From the IMG/VR virus record IMGVR_UViG_3300034061_003371, positions 1 to 20,545 of that record: a DNA stretch of 20,545 nt; one strand, given 5' to 3'. Below are positions 7,314-15,097 of the stretch, piece after piece. The DNA is from a virus. Under the pieces are notes generated by a model. The model saw only the letters and a list, made by a program, of their open reading frames with translations. It made no database searches and was not told where the DNA came from. Positions within the stretch are counted from its first letter, which is position 1. Every line of letters starts with the position of its first letter. The translations under genes and the position numbers were made by a program.

Positions 7314-8699
7314 TTATCGAGAGTTGCTCAAAACGAGCGGTTCGCCTTTTTCCAAGGCTTTGAGAATGTTTTTTAGAAAATCGTTTGCTCGCCGCTGAAG
7401 CTCTTTGGGATCGTCGCCACGCACGCGGAAAAACTCGGTGGATGCACCGCCGATGCGTTGCAGGGCGGATGCGCCAAAGTCGCCGTTAAAAGCTGATTGC
7501 TGCGCTTGTTGCAGCGCAATCCGTAATGCCTCTTCCTGTTGCTCGCGGGCAAAATTGGCGGCATCTACGCGGAAGCCGCCCAAAGCCGCCTCTGCCGTGC
7601 CGGGGCCAAACTGTGGCCCTTGGCCGCGCGCTGCCGCCTCTTGCTGGCGGCGAAGTTCCTCAATGCCCTCAAAACTGCCCGGCCCAAGCTGTCGGCCAAT
7701 GACGTTTCCGCGACGAGTTCCAGACTCTAAAGCGGCTTGTTTTTCTTTTTCGCGCGTAATTTCTTTTTCGGATTGTAACCGTTCTTGAATCGCAGCCGCC
7801 TCGTTCTCCGCCGCAATTCTGGCCTCAAGTTTGGCTTTGGCTTCAGCAATAAACTCTGGCGAGGAGTTGTCACGAAGCTGATCGTCTAAGCGGCGGCGTT
7901 CTTCGCGTTGCTTTTGTTCGCGCTGTATGCGCGCGGTCGCAGACTGGTCGCCAGCCGATTCGGATAACTGTTCGGCGTCCAATCTTTGGCGCTCTAGCGA
8001 TGCCAGCAACGCTTGCTGCGCTTTTGATCTTTGGTCTTGTTCTTGTGAGCGCAATCCGCCAGTCACAAAATTAAGCCCAAGAAAATCAGCCCCACGATTT
8101 AACAGTTGTCCGGGCTTTGCAGAAAAGAAGTTTGCAAATGCGCTGCGCGTATCTTTGCCGATTGTTTCTTTGATGATTTTGCCAGTCTGATCGGCCAGGC
8201 TATTCAGTTGCTTGTAGCCAGATATGGCGGCATCCAATGTTGGCGCCGCCCCGGCCTCGCCAAGAACTTGATTAAATTGCTCTTGAACTGACGTAGCTGC
8301 TTTTACGGCCTCGCTTAACTGATCGAATGCGGATGCGATTACCTTTCCGACCGTAGCCGCAACGCCAATCATTATGGCAAATCGGCCAAGGACGCCGCCA
8401 ATTCCGTTGCTAAATTCTTGGGGGGGATTGGGGTCGAACGCCTGCTGCGCGGCCTCACGCGCCTGTTTAAGCTGTTGCTGCAACTCCCGCAGCGGCCCGA
8501 GGCCATAGTCACCGATGTCTATATCTATCGGCCCGCCGCTGCCGCCCGGCTGTTTTACTTGCGGCATTCTTGGCGCGGTGGATGCCCGCGCAAAAGTCTG
8601 CTGCACTTGTGTCGCCGTCTTTTGTGCATCGGCCAAGACGGACTGAAAACCAGTTTGCGTCTGGTTGGCCGCTGTGATTTTTACTTTTACTTCAGCCAT
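7314..8699 (-). CDS. Tape measure protein (short)
   Basis: 461 residues from MAEVKVKITAANQ; the ATG overlaps the chaperone stop by eight bases and has a strong AAGGAGG nine bases upstream. Residues of about 20-110 are Gln/Pro-rich with helices. A hydrophobic segment at about 115-150 (GVLGRFAIMIGVAATVGKVI) is the membrane-active stretch expected in tape measures. Residues of about 230-345 are a long Gln/Glu/Arg coiled coil (RQRLDAEQLSE, KQREERRRLDDQL, KEITREKEKQAALESG). At about 1.5 angstrom per residue the tail would be near 70 nm, short for a siphovirus. The neighbouring tail chaperone supports the call. No peptidase or lysozyme domain is seen. Confidence 0.75.
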   Translation of the reverse strand: MAEVKVKITAANQTQTGFQSVLADAQKTATQVQQTFARASTAPRMPQVKQPGGSGGPIDIDIGDYGLGPLRELQQQLKQAREAAQQAFDPNPPQEFSNGIGGVLGRFAIMIGVAATVGKVIASAFDQLSEAVKAATSVQEQFNQVLGEAGAAPTLDAAISGYKQLNSLADQTGKIIKETIGKDTRSAFANFFSAKPGQLLNRGADFLGLNFVTGGLRSQEQDQRSKAQQALLASLERQRLDAEQLSESAGDQSATARIQREQKQREERRRLDDQLRDNSSPEFIAEAKAKLEARIAAENEAAAIQERLQSEKEITREKEKQAALESGTRRGNVIGRQLGPGSFEGIEELRRQQEAAARGQGPQFGPGTAEAALGGFRVDAANFAREQQEEALRIALQQAQQSAFNGDFGASALQRIGGASTEFFRVRGDDPKELQRRANDFLKNILKALEKGEPLVLSNSR

Positions 8700-9255
8700 T
8701 GGATTCGTCCTCCTTCTTGGCCTTGCTGCGGGCAATGGCGATGCGCTCGGCGTCGGTCACGATGTCGAGGTGTGATCCGCTTTCTGTCTCGTAAGCCGCC
8801 GCTTCATACCATGCCGCTGCGCCAACGGGCGTGGCCCACGCTTGCTGTTCGCTCATTCCAAGGCGCATGAGGCGGGCCACGGTGCTGATGGCATTCGGGA
8901 TTTTGGACGGCTCGCCGCGCTCCTCCCCTGCCTTGGGTTGCTTGTTCCACATCTGCGGTGGGGCGCAGTAGTCGGCAACGTAGGTGCGCCAGCGGGCAAC
9001 CTCGGCCACGAAATCAATCTTGCGCCATTTCCACAGGCGGCAGGCAAAGGAATCCATGTCGGGCAAGACCAGCGCGGGACGCGAGCAGATCCACGCGGCA
9101 AGGCGCAATTCCTGCTCGCTGCCCATCTGCCCGTGGTAAAATGGCGAGCCGATGGCTTCCAAAGTAAAGGCGTGGCCCACGGAGAGCGGGAGCATTCGCA
9201 GCCCGCAAACGCGGTGCGTTGCGTTTAAGAACGCTTCAGCGGCCAGCGCATCCAT
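8692..9255 (-). CDS. Tail assembly chaperone-like protein
   Basis: 187 residues, ATG at 9255 with AAGGG about ten bases upstream. It is a mostly helical soluble protein: MDALAAEAFLNATHRVCG, then LPLSVGHAFTLEAIGSPFYHG, a Trp-rich middle (LWKWRKIDFVAEVARWRTYV), a charged linker, and STVARLMRLGMSEQQAWATPVGAAAWYEAAAYETE. The LPLS-x-GH-x-x-x-LEAI pattern with C-terminal Trp/Ala helices fits tail assembly chaperones (GpG/GpT-type) that sit just before the tape measure. Phage G/GT chaperones often use a -1 frameshift, but no overlapping second frame is available here because the tape measure starts at once. The call rests on position and pattern. Confidence 0.6.
   Translation of the reverse strand: MDALAAEAFLNATHRVCGLRMLPLSVGHAFTLEAIGSPFYHGQMGSEQELRLAAWICSRPALVLPDMDSFACRLWKWRKIDFVAEVARWRTYVADYCAPPQMWNKQPKAGEERGEPSKIPNAISTVARLMRLGMSEQQAWATPVGAAAWYEAAAYETESGSHLDIVTDAERIAIARSKAKKEDESNG
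8707..8715 (-). promoter_or_regulatory. Strong Shine-Dalgarno of the tape measure gene
   Basis: AAGGAGGAC lies on the coding strand, with AGGAGG nine bases before the ATG at 8699. It fixes the start, and it shows that some genes here use classical ribosome sites while the TTGACA-preceded genes mostly do not. Confidence 0.8.
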
Positions 9256-9266
9256 AGCGCGAGCCC

Positions 9267-9827
9267 TTACGATCCGGCAAAAGCGACCGTGGTGACGGTG
9301 ACGCGCTGGTAATCGGTGTTACCAAACCGCTTTTCAACTCGGATGGTGGAGGTAGAAGAATGGTCGCCTGTGGTGAGCGTTGATCCGCCGACTGCCGCCG
9401 TGTTGATGGCCGTGCCACGAATGTTTGACTTGACCACATCGCCCGACGTTTCGGCCTTTTCGGCGCTCAGAACTGTAAAGCTAATGCTATCGAGCGTGAA
9501 GCTGCTGCCTGTGAAGTCGCCCAAAACCTGCGCCGAAGCCTCGGCGCGGGGGTTGTAGAATCGGATGGCCGGGGGCGCAGTGTTGGCGCTGCCGCTTTCA
9601 ATCAGTTGCTCGTCCACTTGGGCGGTGATGGTGGCGTTGAGAACCTCGTAGCTGCCAATCGTGCCAGCGCCGAAGGTGGTTCCGACCGTCTCGGTGGTTG
9701 TCTCCGTGCGGACATACTTCGAGATGATCGTCGTGGTGACGCCGTTCTGGTCTTGAACCAGAAGTTTCTCAAACGTCTTGGCCGTGCTTTTGGAAAAAGC
9801 GCCCGAAACACCGTAGCTGATAGGCAT
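9267..9827 (-). CDS. Putative major tail (tube) protein
   Basis: 186 residues, ATG with GAGGG just upstream and a TTGACA copy 14 bases upstream. The sequence is Ser/Thr/Val-rich with alternating strands (VTTTIISKYVRTETTTETVG, YEVLNATITAQVDEQLIESG, FTLDSISFTVLSAEKAETSG, RVTVTTVAF), with no membrane segment, signal or catalytic motif. It lies between the tail terminator and the tail chaperone, where the major tail tube gene sits in lambda-like phages. Size and beta content agree. I cannot match a specific tube family, so a minor tail protein remains possible. Confidence 0.5.
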   Translation of the reverse strand: MPISYGVSGAFSKSTAKTFEKLLVQDQNGVTTTIISKYVRTETTTETVGTTFGAGTIGSYEVLNATITAQVDEQLIESGSANTAPPAIRFYNPRAEASAQVLGDFTGSSFTLDSISFTVLSAEKAETSGDVVKSNIRGTAINTAAVGGSTLTTGDHSSTSTIRVEKRFGNTDYQRVTVTTVAFAGS

Positions 9828-9841
9828 ACCCTCGCTGGGCG

Positions 9842-9847
9842 TGTCAA
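9842..9847 (-). promoter_or_regulatory. TTGACA motif, 14 nt before the start at 9827
   Basis: Exact TTGACA followed by C. It contains the TGA stop of the upstream tail terminator gene. A GAGGG ribosome site follows, so here the two signals coexist. Confidence 0.5.
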
Positions 9848-10725
9848 TTCTGCTGGCAATAGAGGGTCACGCTGAGAACGTCAGTAATGCGGTTGTTGGC
9901 CGTATCAACCGAGTGCGCGCTTTCCAATAGCCCGGCAACCGTGACATTGGCCGAGGTAAAGTCCTGGGCCACGATCTCGCGCAGGGTTTCCTCGACTTGC
10001 TCCACCACCTCGTCATGCGTGCTGGCGTATTCGCCGGGGCTGATGATGTGAATGGTGGCGTCGGCCTGCCAACGAGCCAACTGCGGGAAGGGTCGGCTGG
10101 CCGACAAGCAGGCGGCGACAATGCGCCGGGGCGGGGTCGTGGTTTCCGAGTAGTAGGGATACACGGTGTAATCGTCCGTGACGGCACTCGGAAGCTCGGT
10201 GCCGAGGTGGGCCGACACGATTTGCTCAATCTCATGGCGCAGGCTGTAGGTCTGCGGGGTGGCCGAGGCCGGGCCTGTGGGGGTGGTGGCGATGCGGTCG
10301 CCTGCCACGGCGCTGATGCGGATGGTGTCTGTCTGGATGTTCGGTGCGGTGTTGCCCGAAAGCTCGACCAGATGCCATCCGTATAGTGTTAAATCGGTCT
10401 GTGCCGCGTTGATGGCGGCAAGCGCGGTGTTGGTATTGGTATCGTCCAAAATACGCGACAGCGCGGCCACACGGTTCTTGTGGGATGTCTGCCAGCCTGT
10501 TCCGTCATTGGCCGAGGTCAGAACGCTAAAATCCATGCTTACCCGGCTGGCGGATCTCACCCCGCCCTCGACAAGCTCGGAGCCTGCCGCCGACACGATA
10601 ACGCACGGCAGGGCCAGCGGATCGGTCGGAACGGCATAACGAATCGGGATGCCTGCGAGCGCGGTTCCCGTGCGGGCGGCTTCGATGCGGGCGGCAAATT
10701 GGGCTTCTATTTGGCGGTGGATCAT
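9844..10725 (-). CDS. Tail terminator-like protein, two tandem copies of the domain
   Basis: 293 residues, ATG overlapping the upstream stop (ATGA). Tail terminators of the gpU/DUF3168 type are about 130-150 residues, so this is double length. Residues 1-140 and about 160-293 follow the same plan: an N-terminal amphipathic helix (HRQIEAQFAARIEAAR; SLRHEIEQIVSAHLG), a strand turn with Pro, a hydrophobic strand (LPCVIVSAAGS; RRIVAACLSASR), a long beta strand (RVSMDFSVLTS; DATIHIISPG), a helix ending in L-x-x-I (NRVAALSRILDD; EQVEETLREIVAQ), and a closing strand (TDTIRISAVAG; TDVLSVTLYC). I infer fusion or duplication of the terminator that caps the tail tube at the neck. Confidence 0.6.
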   Translation of the reverse strand: MIHRQIEAQFAARIEAARTGTALAGIPIRYAVPTDPLALPCVIVSAAGSELVEGGVRSASRVSMDFSVLTSANDGTGWQTSHKNRVAALSRILDDTNTNTALAAINAAQTDLTLYGWHLVELSGNTAPNIQTDTIRISAVAGDRIATTPTGPASATPQTYSLRHEIEQIVSAHLGTELPSAVTDDYTVYPYYSETTTPPRRIVAACLSASRPFPQLARWQADATIHIISPGEYASTHDEVVEQVEETLREIVAQDFTSANVTVAGLLESAHSVDTANNRITDVLSVTLYCQQN

Positions 10726-11621
10726 GCGGCTTGGGCTAACTTGCCGAGGCGGTTGTTCATTTCGCGCTCGATCTGTTTCTGGCGAAACTCAAGCAACCAA
10801 TTAACCCGGCCTTGGCGGATTTTGTCGCTGGCGTTTTTTGCGGTGTTCGCCATTTCGATATACATATTCAGCGGATTGCCGAAGCTCCTGCGGCCTTTTC
10901 CGCTGCCTCGCGTAAGGTTGTTGCTGACAAATTCTGGCAAATTGAGCGCGCCTGCCCCCACAAGTCCGAGGTCTTTCCATGCAGCGCCCCAGCCCGCCTT
11001 GAGCGTTCCAACGCGCTTGGTCATTTTGGTCGTGTAGCTGTTCATTTTGCCTTTGCTAACGACAAGCTGCGACCAATGCGCTTGGTTCACTCGGCCCTGA
11101 GAATTTTGCCTGCTCTTGTGCAGATTGCGGTTCGGTTCTTGGCCCACATATTGAAGATTGCCCAACTTTGGCTCGCCCACTGCCGACACTTTCCGCGTCT
11201 GTGTGTAGCTGTTGACGCGCTTTCCTTTTTTCGTGGTATAGGGGCGCACCTCAACCAGCGTCGGGGTCTGATTGTTCAGAAGATCCAAGGCGCGGGCCTC
11301 TGAGTAATTTGGGCCACCCTGTTTCATGTATCGGTTAAACGCGGCAGACACCCCACGCACTCCGCTATCGGCCAAGATTTTGCGAATGACGGCAACAGTG
11401 ACAAAAACTCGGTTGATGTCTCGTGTGACCGCGCCAACGCCCTCCGCTTGGTCTTTGGGTGGAGTAATGGCAAGCAAGCCATTGTCGCCACTATCACGCA
11501 CAAGCAGTCTTGCTTGGCGGATAAGTTCTTGCCCGACTTCTTTTGTTGTCGCATTGACAAACTTCGGGACGAACTTACGCAATTCATCCAGCGTAATGTC
11601 GGCTGAGACTGCCGCCGCCAT
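10722..11621 (-). CDS. Neck/tail-completion protein, unknown family
   Basis: 299 residues from MAAAVSADITLDELRKFVPK, ATG two bases after the connector stop; an in-frame upstream extension is arginine-rich shadow sequence. The N-terminus is helical (ELRKFVPKFVNATTKEVGQELIRQARLL), as in HK97 gp10/lambda gpZ-type neck proteins. A strongly basic middle follows (RPYTTKKGKRVNSYTQTRK, about 158-176), then Asn/Lys/Arg-rich sequence and a Gly/Arg stretch (NLTRGSGKGRRSFG) before a long C-terminal helix (NWLLEFRQKQIEREMNNRL). Position between connector and tail terminator fits a neck protein. It is larger and more basic than the usual 120-190 residues, so it may touch DNA or carry extra domains. Confidence 0.5.
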   Translation of the reverse strand: MAAAVSADITLDELRKFVPKFVNATTKEVGQELIRQARLLVRDSGDNGLLAITPPKDQAEGVGAVTRDINRVFVTVAVIRKILADSGVRGVSAAFNRYMKQGGPNYSEARALDLLNNQTPTLVEVRPYTTKKGKRVNSYTQTRKVSAVGEPKLGNLQYVGQEPNRNLHKSRQNSQGRVNQAHWSQLVVSKGKMNSYTTKMTKRVGTLKAGWGAAWKDLGLVGAGALNLPEFVSNNLTRGSGKGRRSFGNPLNMYIEMANTAKNASDKIRQGRVNWLLEFRQKQIEREMNNRLGKLAQAA

Positions 11622-11623
11622 AA

Positions 11624-11956
11624 CTATTCGGCCAAGCCGCCCGCTGTGATTTCGACCACTGCGCCGTCCTGCGAGACGGCCAACACTTGAAGCTCTTGCC
11701 CGCGAACCGTCACACGGCTCCAAATGGCGGGAACGGCGTTGTCGATCTTGTCGAAGCGCGGCTCAAAGGCGCTGGCTTGGAGCGCCAGGCGCACGCTGCG
11801 GATCTGACGCACCCCGCCCTCGGCCAATTCATCGCGGGTTTCAGTGTCGCCAACCACAGCCTTGTAGTCGATCCCGCCAATAGTCACACACTCGCCGCCG
11901 ACATCGGTAATCGCGGCCACGCCAAGGATGTGCGCGGTATCTAACTGGCTTGCCAT
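11624..11956 (-). CDS. Head-tail connector/stopper-like protein
   Basis: 110 residues, ATG three bases after the glycosyltransferase stop. It is a small, acidic, beta-rich protein: GECVTIGGIDYKAVVGDTET, VRQIRSVRLALQ, SRVTVRGQELQVLAVSQDG, VVEITAGG. This layout of a short beta-barrel with a conserved turn (V-R-G-Q-E-L-Q-V) fits the FII/stopper class that closes the head after packaging. The call rests on size, fold pattern and position before the neck gene. A TTGACT near-match to the recurring upstream motif sits 14 bases before the ATG. Confidence 0.45.
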   Translation of the reverse strand: MASQLDTAHILGVAAITDVGGECVTIGGIDYKAVVGDTETRDELAEGGVRQIRSVRLALQASAFEPRFDKIDNAVPAIWSRVTVRGQELQVLAVSQDGAVVEITAGGLAE

Positions 11957-11959
11957 GCC

Positions 11960-13711
11960 CTAATCCTTGGAGTCAAAGGCGTCAGGGTTGCGGCGCTTGA
12001 AGACCTCGGCCCCGAATTTGTTGGCCGCGTCGGAGTTCTCCACATCGTAGATGGCATCTGTGGCAACCTTGGGATCGAAAAACGGGTGGTTATGCAGAAA
12101 CACAATCTCGCTGTCCAAGACGATCCCTGCTTTGCGCGTGCGGTGGGAAAATTCCGTGTCGGAATAAATGCCGTGATAGTCGCCAGACAGGATTCCTCCA
12201 CCGTTGCCAAGCCAGCCGAGGGTTGGCCGGGTGCAAACGAACGTCACCATGAGGCCGTCCGTGCGATGGCCGTCTTTCACGCCAAGCACTTTTGGGCGCT
12301 TTAGGTGCGGTTCCAACGCCTGCCAAACAAGCTCGTCCCAAAATAGCGGCGGCTCGATGTCATCTTGTGCAGTGACGATGATTTGCCCTGACGATGCTTT
12401 TACTGCCGCGTTGTAATTCGCCACGGCATTTCCACCGACTTGATCCATGAGGCCAGCGGGCGAAAGGCCGTGCTTGAATCGACCCAAAACGTCTCGCGTC
12501 TCGGCATCATCCTCGGCAAAACCAAAGATGTATTCCACGCTTTGCGGGTCTTTGGCCGCTTCCAGCCACTTCTTGCGCGTCTCGGCAGCTTGAAGCGGGC
12601 GGCCACGGGTCGGGTGGCAAACGCTTATCTTGGCCCCGCACTTCTTGAACCACTCCAATTCAAACTGATCTGCCCGCTCGGTGTCGCCATTGGCACGCAA
12701 GGTGCAAGCGTAAAGCCCGACGCCGCCGAATCCATAGACCACCGGGCGGTGCGTCCACGGGACAATCTCTGGCACAGGCAGGGCCATAAATGCGCGGGCA
12801 TAGGCCAAGGCGTCTTGCGCCTCGCCGTTGTCCAGGCTGGTGGCCGCGAGTTGGGCCAAGGCTTCCCTGCGCCACGGGCTGACTTTGTATGCCTCATGCA
12901 ATAGCGATTTCTTCGGCGCAAATGCCTGCGTCCGCATGGCGAGTTGCAGATATAGCTCATAGCGTTCGTCACCTGAGAGCGATTCGTGTTTCAGTGCCTC
13001 GATGGCGAGTTCCATGCCGCGCGCATCTTCTTTCATGCCGAAATGCTCAAGGCTCCCGTAGAAAATCCAGCGCGGGTCTTTGTCCCAATCGGGCTGCGAA
13101 GCGATGATGCGCCAGTTGCGGGCATTGCCGCGCTTTTCGGATGCCTCGTCTTTCTTTTCGTCGGGGGCGTGGACAATGCGGGCGTCCTCCCACCTCACTT
13201 GCCCGTCTCCCGATTTGTCTAAGGGTTCAAGGTGTTCGTGAACAGCGCCGTCCCACTTGGCCGTCCCGCGCCGCCAGATGCGCTCACGCAAGAGGTTCAG
13301 TCCATTATTGGTCAAGCGATAGGGAACCATCGCCAGCGTGGTCGTGGGGGCCGTCTCGCGCAAATGCTGGCGGATAATGTCGCAGGACTCTTGCTCAATA
13401 ATATCGTCCGTATCGGCCCAAACCAGCCAATCGTGGCCGTCTGCCTCGGCCATGTCCGTCGCCATCTGCCGGGCGGCGGCGAAGTTGTCCACATGATCCC
13501 AAAACTGGAACGCTTCGGCGTTCTTGTATTCGCCAACCTTGCACCCCATTTCGCGGGCAATGTCCAGCGAACGATCTGGCTCCCTGCCGCCGCAGGCGCG
13601 GACAATGTAGATGTGGGGCGTGAGCTTTTGGAAAGCCTCGATGAATCGCCCGATGTAACCCTCGCTATTTCCAGTAATAGCGACCAACGCCAAGGAAGGC
13701 AGTGTGTCCAT
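11960..13711 (-). CDS. Large bifunctional glycosyltransferase (GT2 + helical repeat + second GT-A domain)
   Basis: 583 residues, ATG start. The N-terminal GT2 domain opens with LALVAITGNSEGYIGRFIEA, the metal/nucleotide-sugar motif is WADTDD (98-103), and WDGAVHEHL (153-161) is the conserved acceptor-side block of family 2 enzymes that carry a TPR tail. Residues of about 215-315 are TPR-like helices (GMELAIEALKHE, YELYLQLAMR, ALAQLAATSLDNGEAQDAL). A second GT-A-like domain starts at about 361 (KISVCHPTRGRP), with TAQDDIEPP (448-455) as a second DxD-type site and a GILSGDYHGIYSDTEF acceptor region. It sits between the capsid gene, behind a terminator, and the connector genes. Protein or capsid glycosylation is plausible; host surface sugar modification is the alternative. 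Confidence 0.8.
   Translation of the reverse strand: MDTLPSLALVAITGNSEGYIGRFIEAFQKLTPHIYIVRACGGREPDRSLDIAREMGCKVGEYKNAEAFQFWDHVDNFAAARQMATDMAEADGHDWLVWADTDDIIEQESCDIIRQHLRETAPTTTLAMVPYRLTNNGLNLLRERIWRRGTAKWDGAVHEHLEPLDKSGDGQVRWEDARIVHAPDEKKDEASEKRGNARNWRIIASQPDWDKDPRWIFYGSLEHFGMKEDARGMELAIEALKHESLSGDERYELYLQLAMRTQAFAPKKSLLHEAYKVSPWRREALAQLAATSLDNGEAQDALAYARAFMALPVPEIVPWTHRPVVYGFGGVGLYACTLRANGDTERADQFELEWFKKCGAKISVCHPTRGRPLQAAETRKKWLEAAKDPQSVEYIFGFAEDDAETRDVLGRFKHGLSPAGLMDQVGGNAVANYNAAVKASSGQIIVTAQDDIEPPLFWDELVWQALEPHLKRPKVLGVKDGHRTDGLMVTFVCTRPTLGWLGNGGGILSGDYHGIYSDTEFSHRTRKAGIVLDSEIVFLHNHPFFDPKVATDAIYDVENSDAANKFGAEVFKRRNPDAFDSKD
11971..11976 (-). promoter_or_regulatory. TTGACT, near-match to the recurring motif, 14 nt before the start at 11956
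   Basis: One mismatch from TTGACA, with the same 14-base spacing as three exact copies. It lies inside the last codons of the glycosyltransferase gene, so the match may be chance. AAGGAT between motif and start could act as ribosome site. Confidence 0.3.
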
Positions 13712-13727
13712 GCGGCCACGGCGGGCC

Positions 13728-13733
13728 TGTCAA
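13728..13733 (-). promoter_or_regulatory. TTGACA motif, 16 nt before the start at 13711
   Basis: Exact TTGACA followed by G, located after the capsid terminator and before the glycosyltransferase ATG. Here it is intergenic and independent of any stop codon. A -35 role would need a -10 element around the start codon, and none is seen. Confidence 0.5.
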
Positions 13734-13740
13734 CTTCACC

Positions 13741-13770
13741 AAAAGCAAAACCCCCGGCTATGCCGGGGGT
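13741..13770 (-). terminator. Intrinsic terminator after the capsid gene
   Basis: On the minus strand, ACCCCCGGC pairs with GCCGGGGGT over a three-base loop (ATA): a 9-bp perfect, very GC-rich stem at 13750-13770. It is followed by TTTTGCTTTT (13741-13750). It starts 29 bases after the capsid stop. It should end most transcription after the capsid gene and lower expression of the glycosyltransferase and tail genes unless antitermination or a new promoter acts. Confidence 0.9.
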
Positions 13771-13798
13771 CTGCTGAACACACGAACCAGAACAGTCT

Positions 13799-14713
13799 TT
13801 AGGCTTTCTTGGCGAGGATTTTAAGACCCGCCGTGATGCCGTAGGTGAATCCGCCCACCACCTCAAAATTGAGGAAATGAGTCCCATTTGCTGTGTTATA
13901 GTGACGGCGATAGCCCAAACCAATACCAGAGACGGGATCGACCACGGTGCGAGCTTCCAGATACTCTGAAGGAGCCTGCGGCTGGAGGGTGCGGATCGCC
14001 ACGGCGATGGCCGAGGGATGCACCGCGAAGCCTGCGAGGGTGATGCTGGTTCCGACGTTGGTGGCCGGGATCAGGGTGGACTCGTAGACGTTCATGCCCG
14101 CCAGACGGCGAACCACTCCCTCGCGCACACCTTCGGGGCCGAAGTTGAGGTTAGCAAGGATGTTCGTGCTGTCGGAGAGGAGAGCGTCGTAGGCTTCCGG
14201 CTCCAAGAACAACGCGCGGTCGTTCTGCGGGGCTTTGGCCTTGGTGAGTTCCAAGCGGGCCTTGCGGACATCGGCCATCGAGAACGAGGCCGAGGTGAAC
14301 GAGGCAACCGCCGTGCCGAAGTTACCCGTGGTGATCATGCCCCACGCTGCGCTGATGAAAGCCTGCGCCACTGCGCGGCCCTGCTCTGCGCCGATTTCGG
14401 CAAGCATCTGCGGGGTGAGCGCGGAGGACTTGCTCCATTGGGTGTCGGTGAAATCGACCGTGCTGAGATAGTGCTTGTCGATCGTGACCTCACGGGCGGT
14501 GAGGGTAACGTCTCCGTCCGCACCTTCGTAGGTGTTGTTGAACGTGGAGGCGGTGATCGAGGAGATGAGCGGGATGCTCACCACTTCGCCTTTGCGCGCG
14601 GCTTCGGCGTTGTAGTTCACGCTGAAAGCGTTCAGCGGATGGAGGGAATCAACGAACGCCTTGAGCGCCGCTGAAGAGATGATGTCGTCGTTAAGACCAG
14701 TGATGGAGGCCAT
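13799..14713 (-). CDS. Major capsid protein
   Basis: 304 residues, ATG nine bases after the scaffold stop. It opens with a short helix (LNDDIISSAALKAFVDSLHP). EVVSIPLISSITASTFN and VTLTAREVTIDKHYLSTVDFTDTQWSKS match the pattern of the HK97-fold N-arm/E-loop region. A Ser/Ala-rich helix (EQGRAVAQAFISAAWGMI) and RLAGMNVYESTLIP follow, then strands typical of the A and P domains (GFAVHPSAIAVAIR, EARTVVDPVSGIGLGYRRHY). The usual HK97-fold range is about 280-400 residues. The place after protease-scaffold and before a strong terminator is classic for the most highly made virion protein. The specific capsid family was not identified. Confidence 0.85.
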   Translation of the reverse strand: MASITGLNDDIISSAALKAFVDSLHPLNAFSVNYNAEAARKGEVVSIPLISSITASTFNNTYEGADGDVTLTAREVTIDKHYLSTVDFTDTQWSKSSALTPQMLAEIGAEQGRAVAQAFISAAWGMITTGNFGTAVASFTSASFSMADVRKARLELTKAKAPQNDRALFLEPEAYDALLSDSTNILANLNFGPEGVREGVVRRLAGMNVYESTLIPATNVGTSITLAGFAVHPSAIAVAIRTLQPQAPSEYLEARTVVDPVSGIGLGYRRHYNTANGTHFLNFEVVGGFTYGITAGLKILAKKA

Positions 14714-14722
14714 GTTAGTAGG

Positions 14723-15097
14723 TTATTTGGATTGTTTGAGCTTGTTGATGAGGGAGAAATCGCTGGCCTCAAGCGCCTTGCGGACGATTTCAAATTTTGT
14801 GGCGCGGTCGCCAGAAGCGTAAGCGTCTTCGACCGAAACGGCGGAACCGTTGCCCGTGATGGCGTTGTCGCCGCGAGCGGCGAGTTCGACTTCCAGAGCG
14901 GACAGCTTGGTCATCGCGGCATCGAGCTTCGCGGCCATTTCCGAATCAACGGGGGCGGCGACGGGCGCGGGGGTTTCTTCTTTGGCGGCGGCGAGGCCGT
15001 CCACGGTGGATTTGAGGTCGGCAACCGAAGCGGCCAACGATTCGATGGCGGCTTGAGCGTCGAACTCAACTTTAGCGACAGAACTATTTTCAGTCAT
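14723..15097 (-). CDS. Probable nested scaffold protein from an internal in-frame start
   Basis: The ATG at 15097 in the frame of the protease-scaffold gene would give a 124-residue product beginning MTENSSVAKVEF, just after the protease domain ends. TTGACA lies exactly 14 bases upstream, the same spacing as at two gene starts. Lambda makes scaffold Nu3 from a start inside protease gene C, so nested expression is an established arrangement. The product would be the coiled-coil scaffold without protease. Confidence 0.55.
   Translation of the reverse strand: MTENSSVAKVEFDAQAAIESLAASVADLKSTVDGLAAAKEETPAPVAAPVDSEMAAKLDAAMTKLSALEVELAARGDNAITGNGSAVSVEDAYASGDRATKFEIVRKALEASDFSLINKLKQSK

Noticed and set aside
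8692-9255. Programmed -1 frameshift in the tail chaperone gene
   Set aside because: I looked for a slippery run and an overlapping second frame near the 3' end. The tape measure start overlaps the stop by eight bases and leaves no room for a second product.
13232-13777. 181-residue plus-strand open frame opposite the glycosyltransferase
   Set aside because: It crosses the capsid terminator and lies antisense to conserved GT2 motifs.
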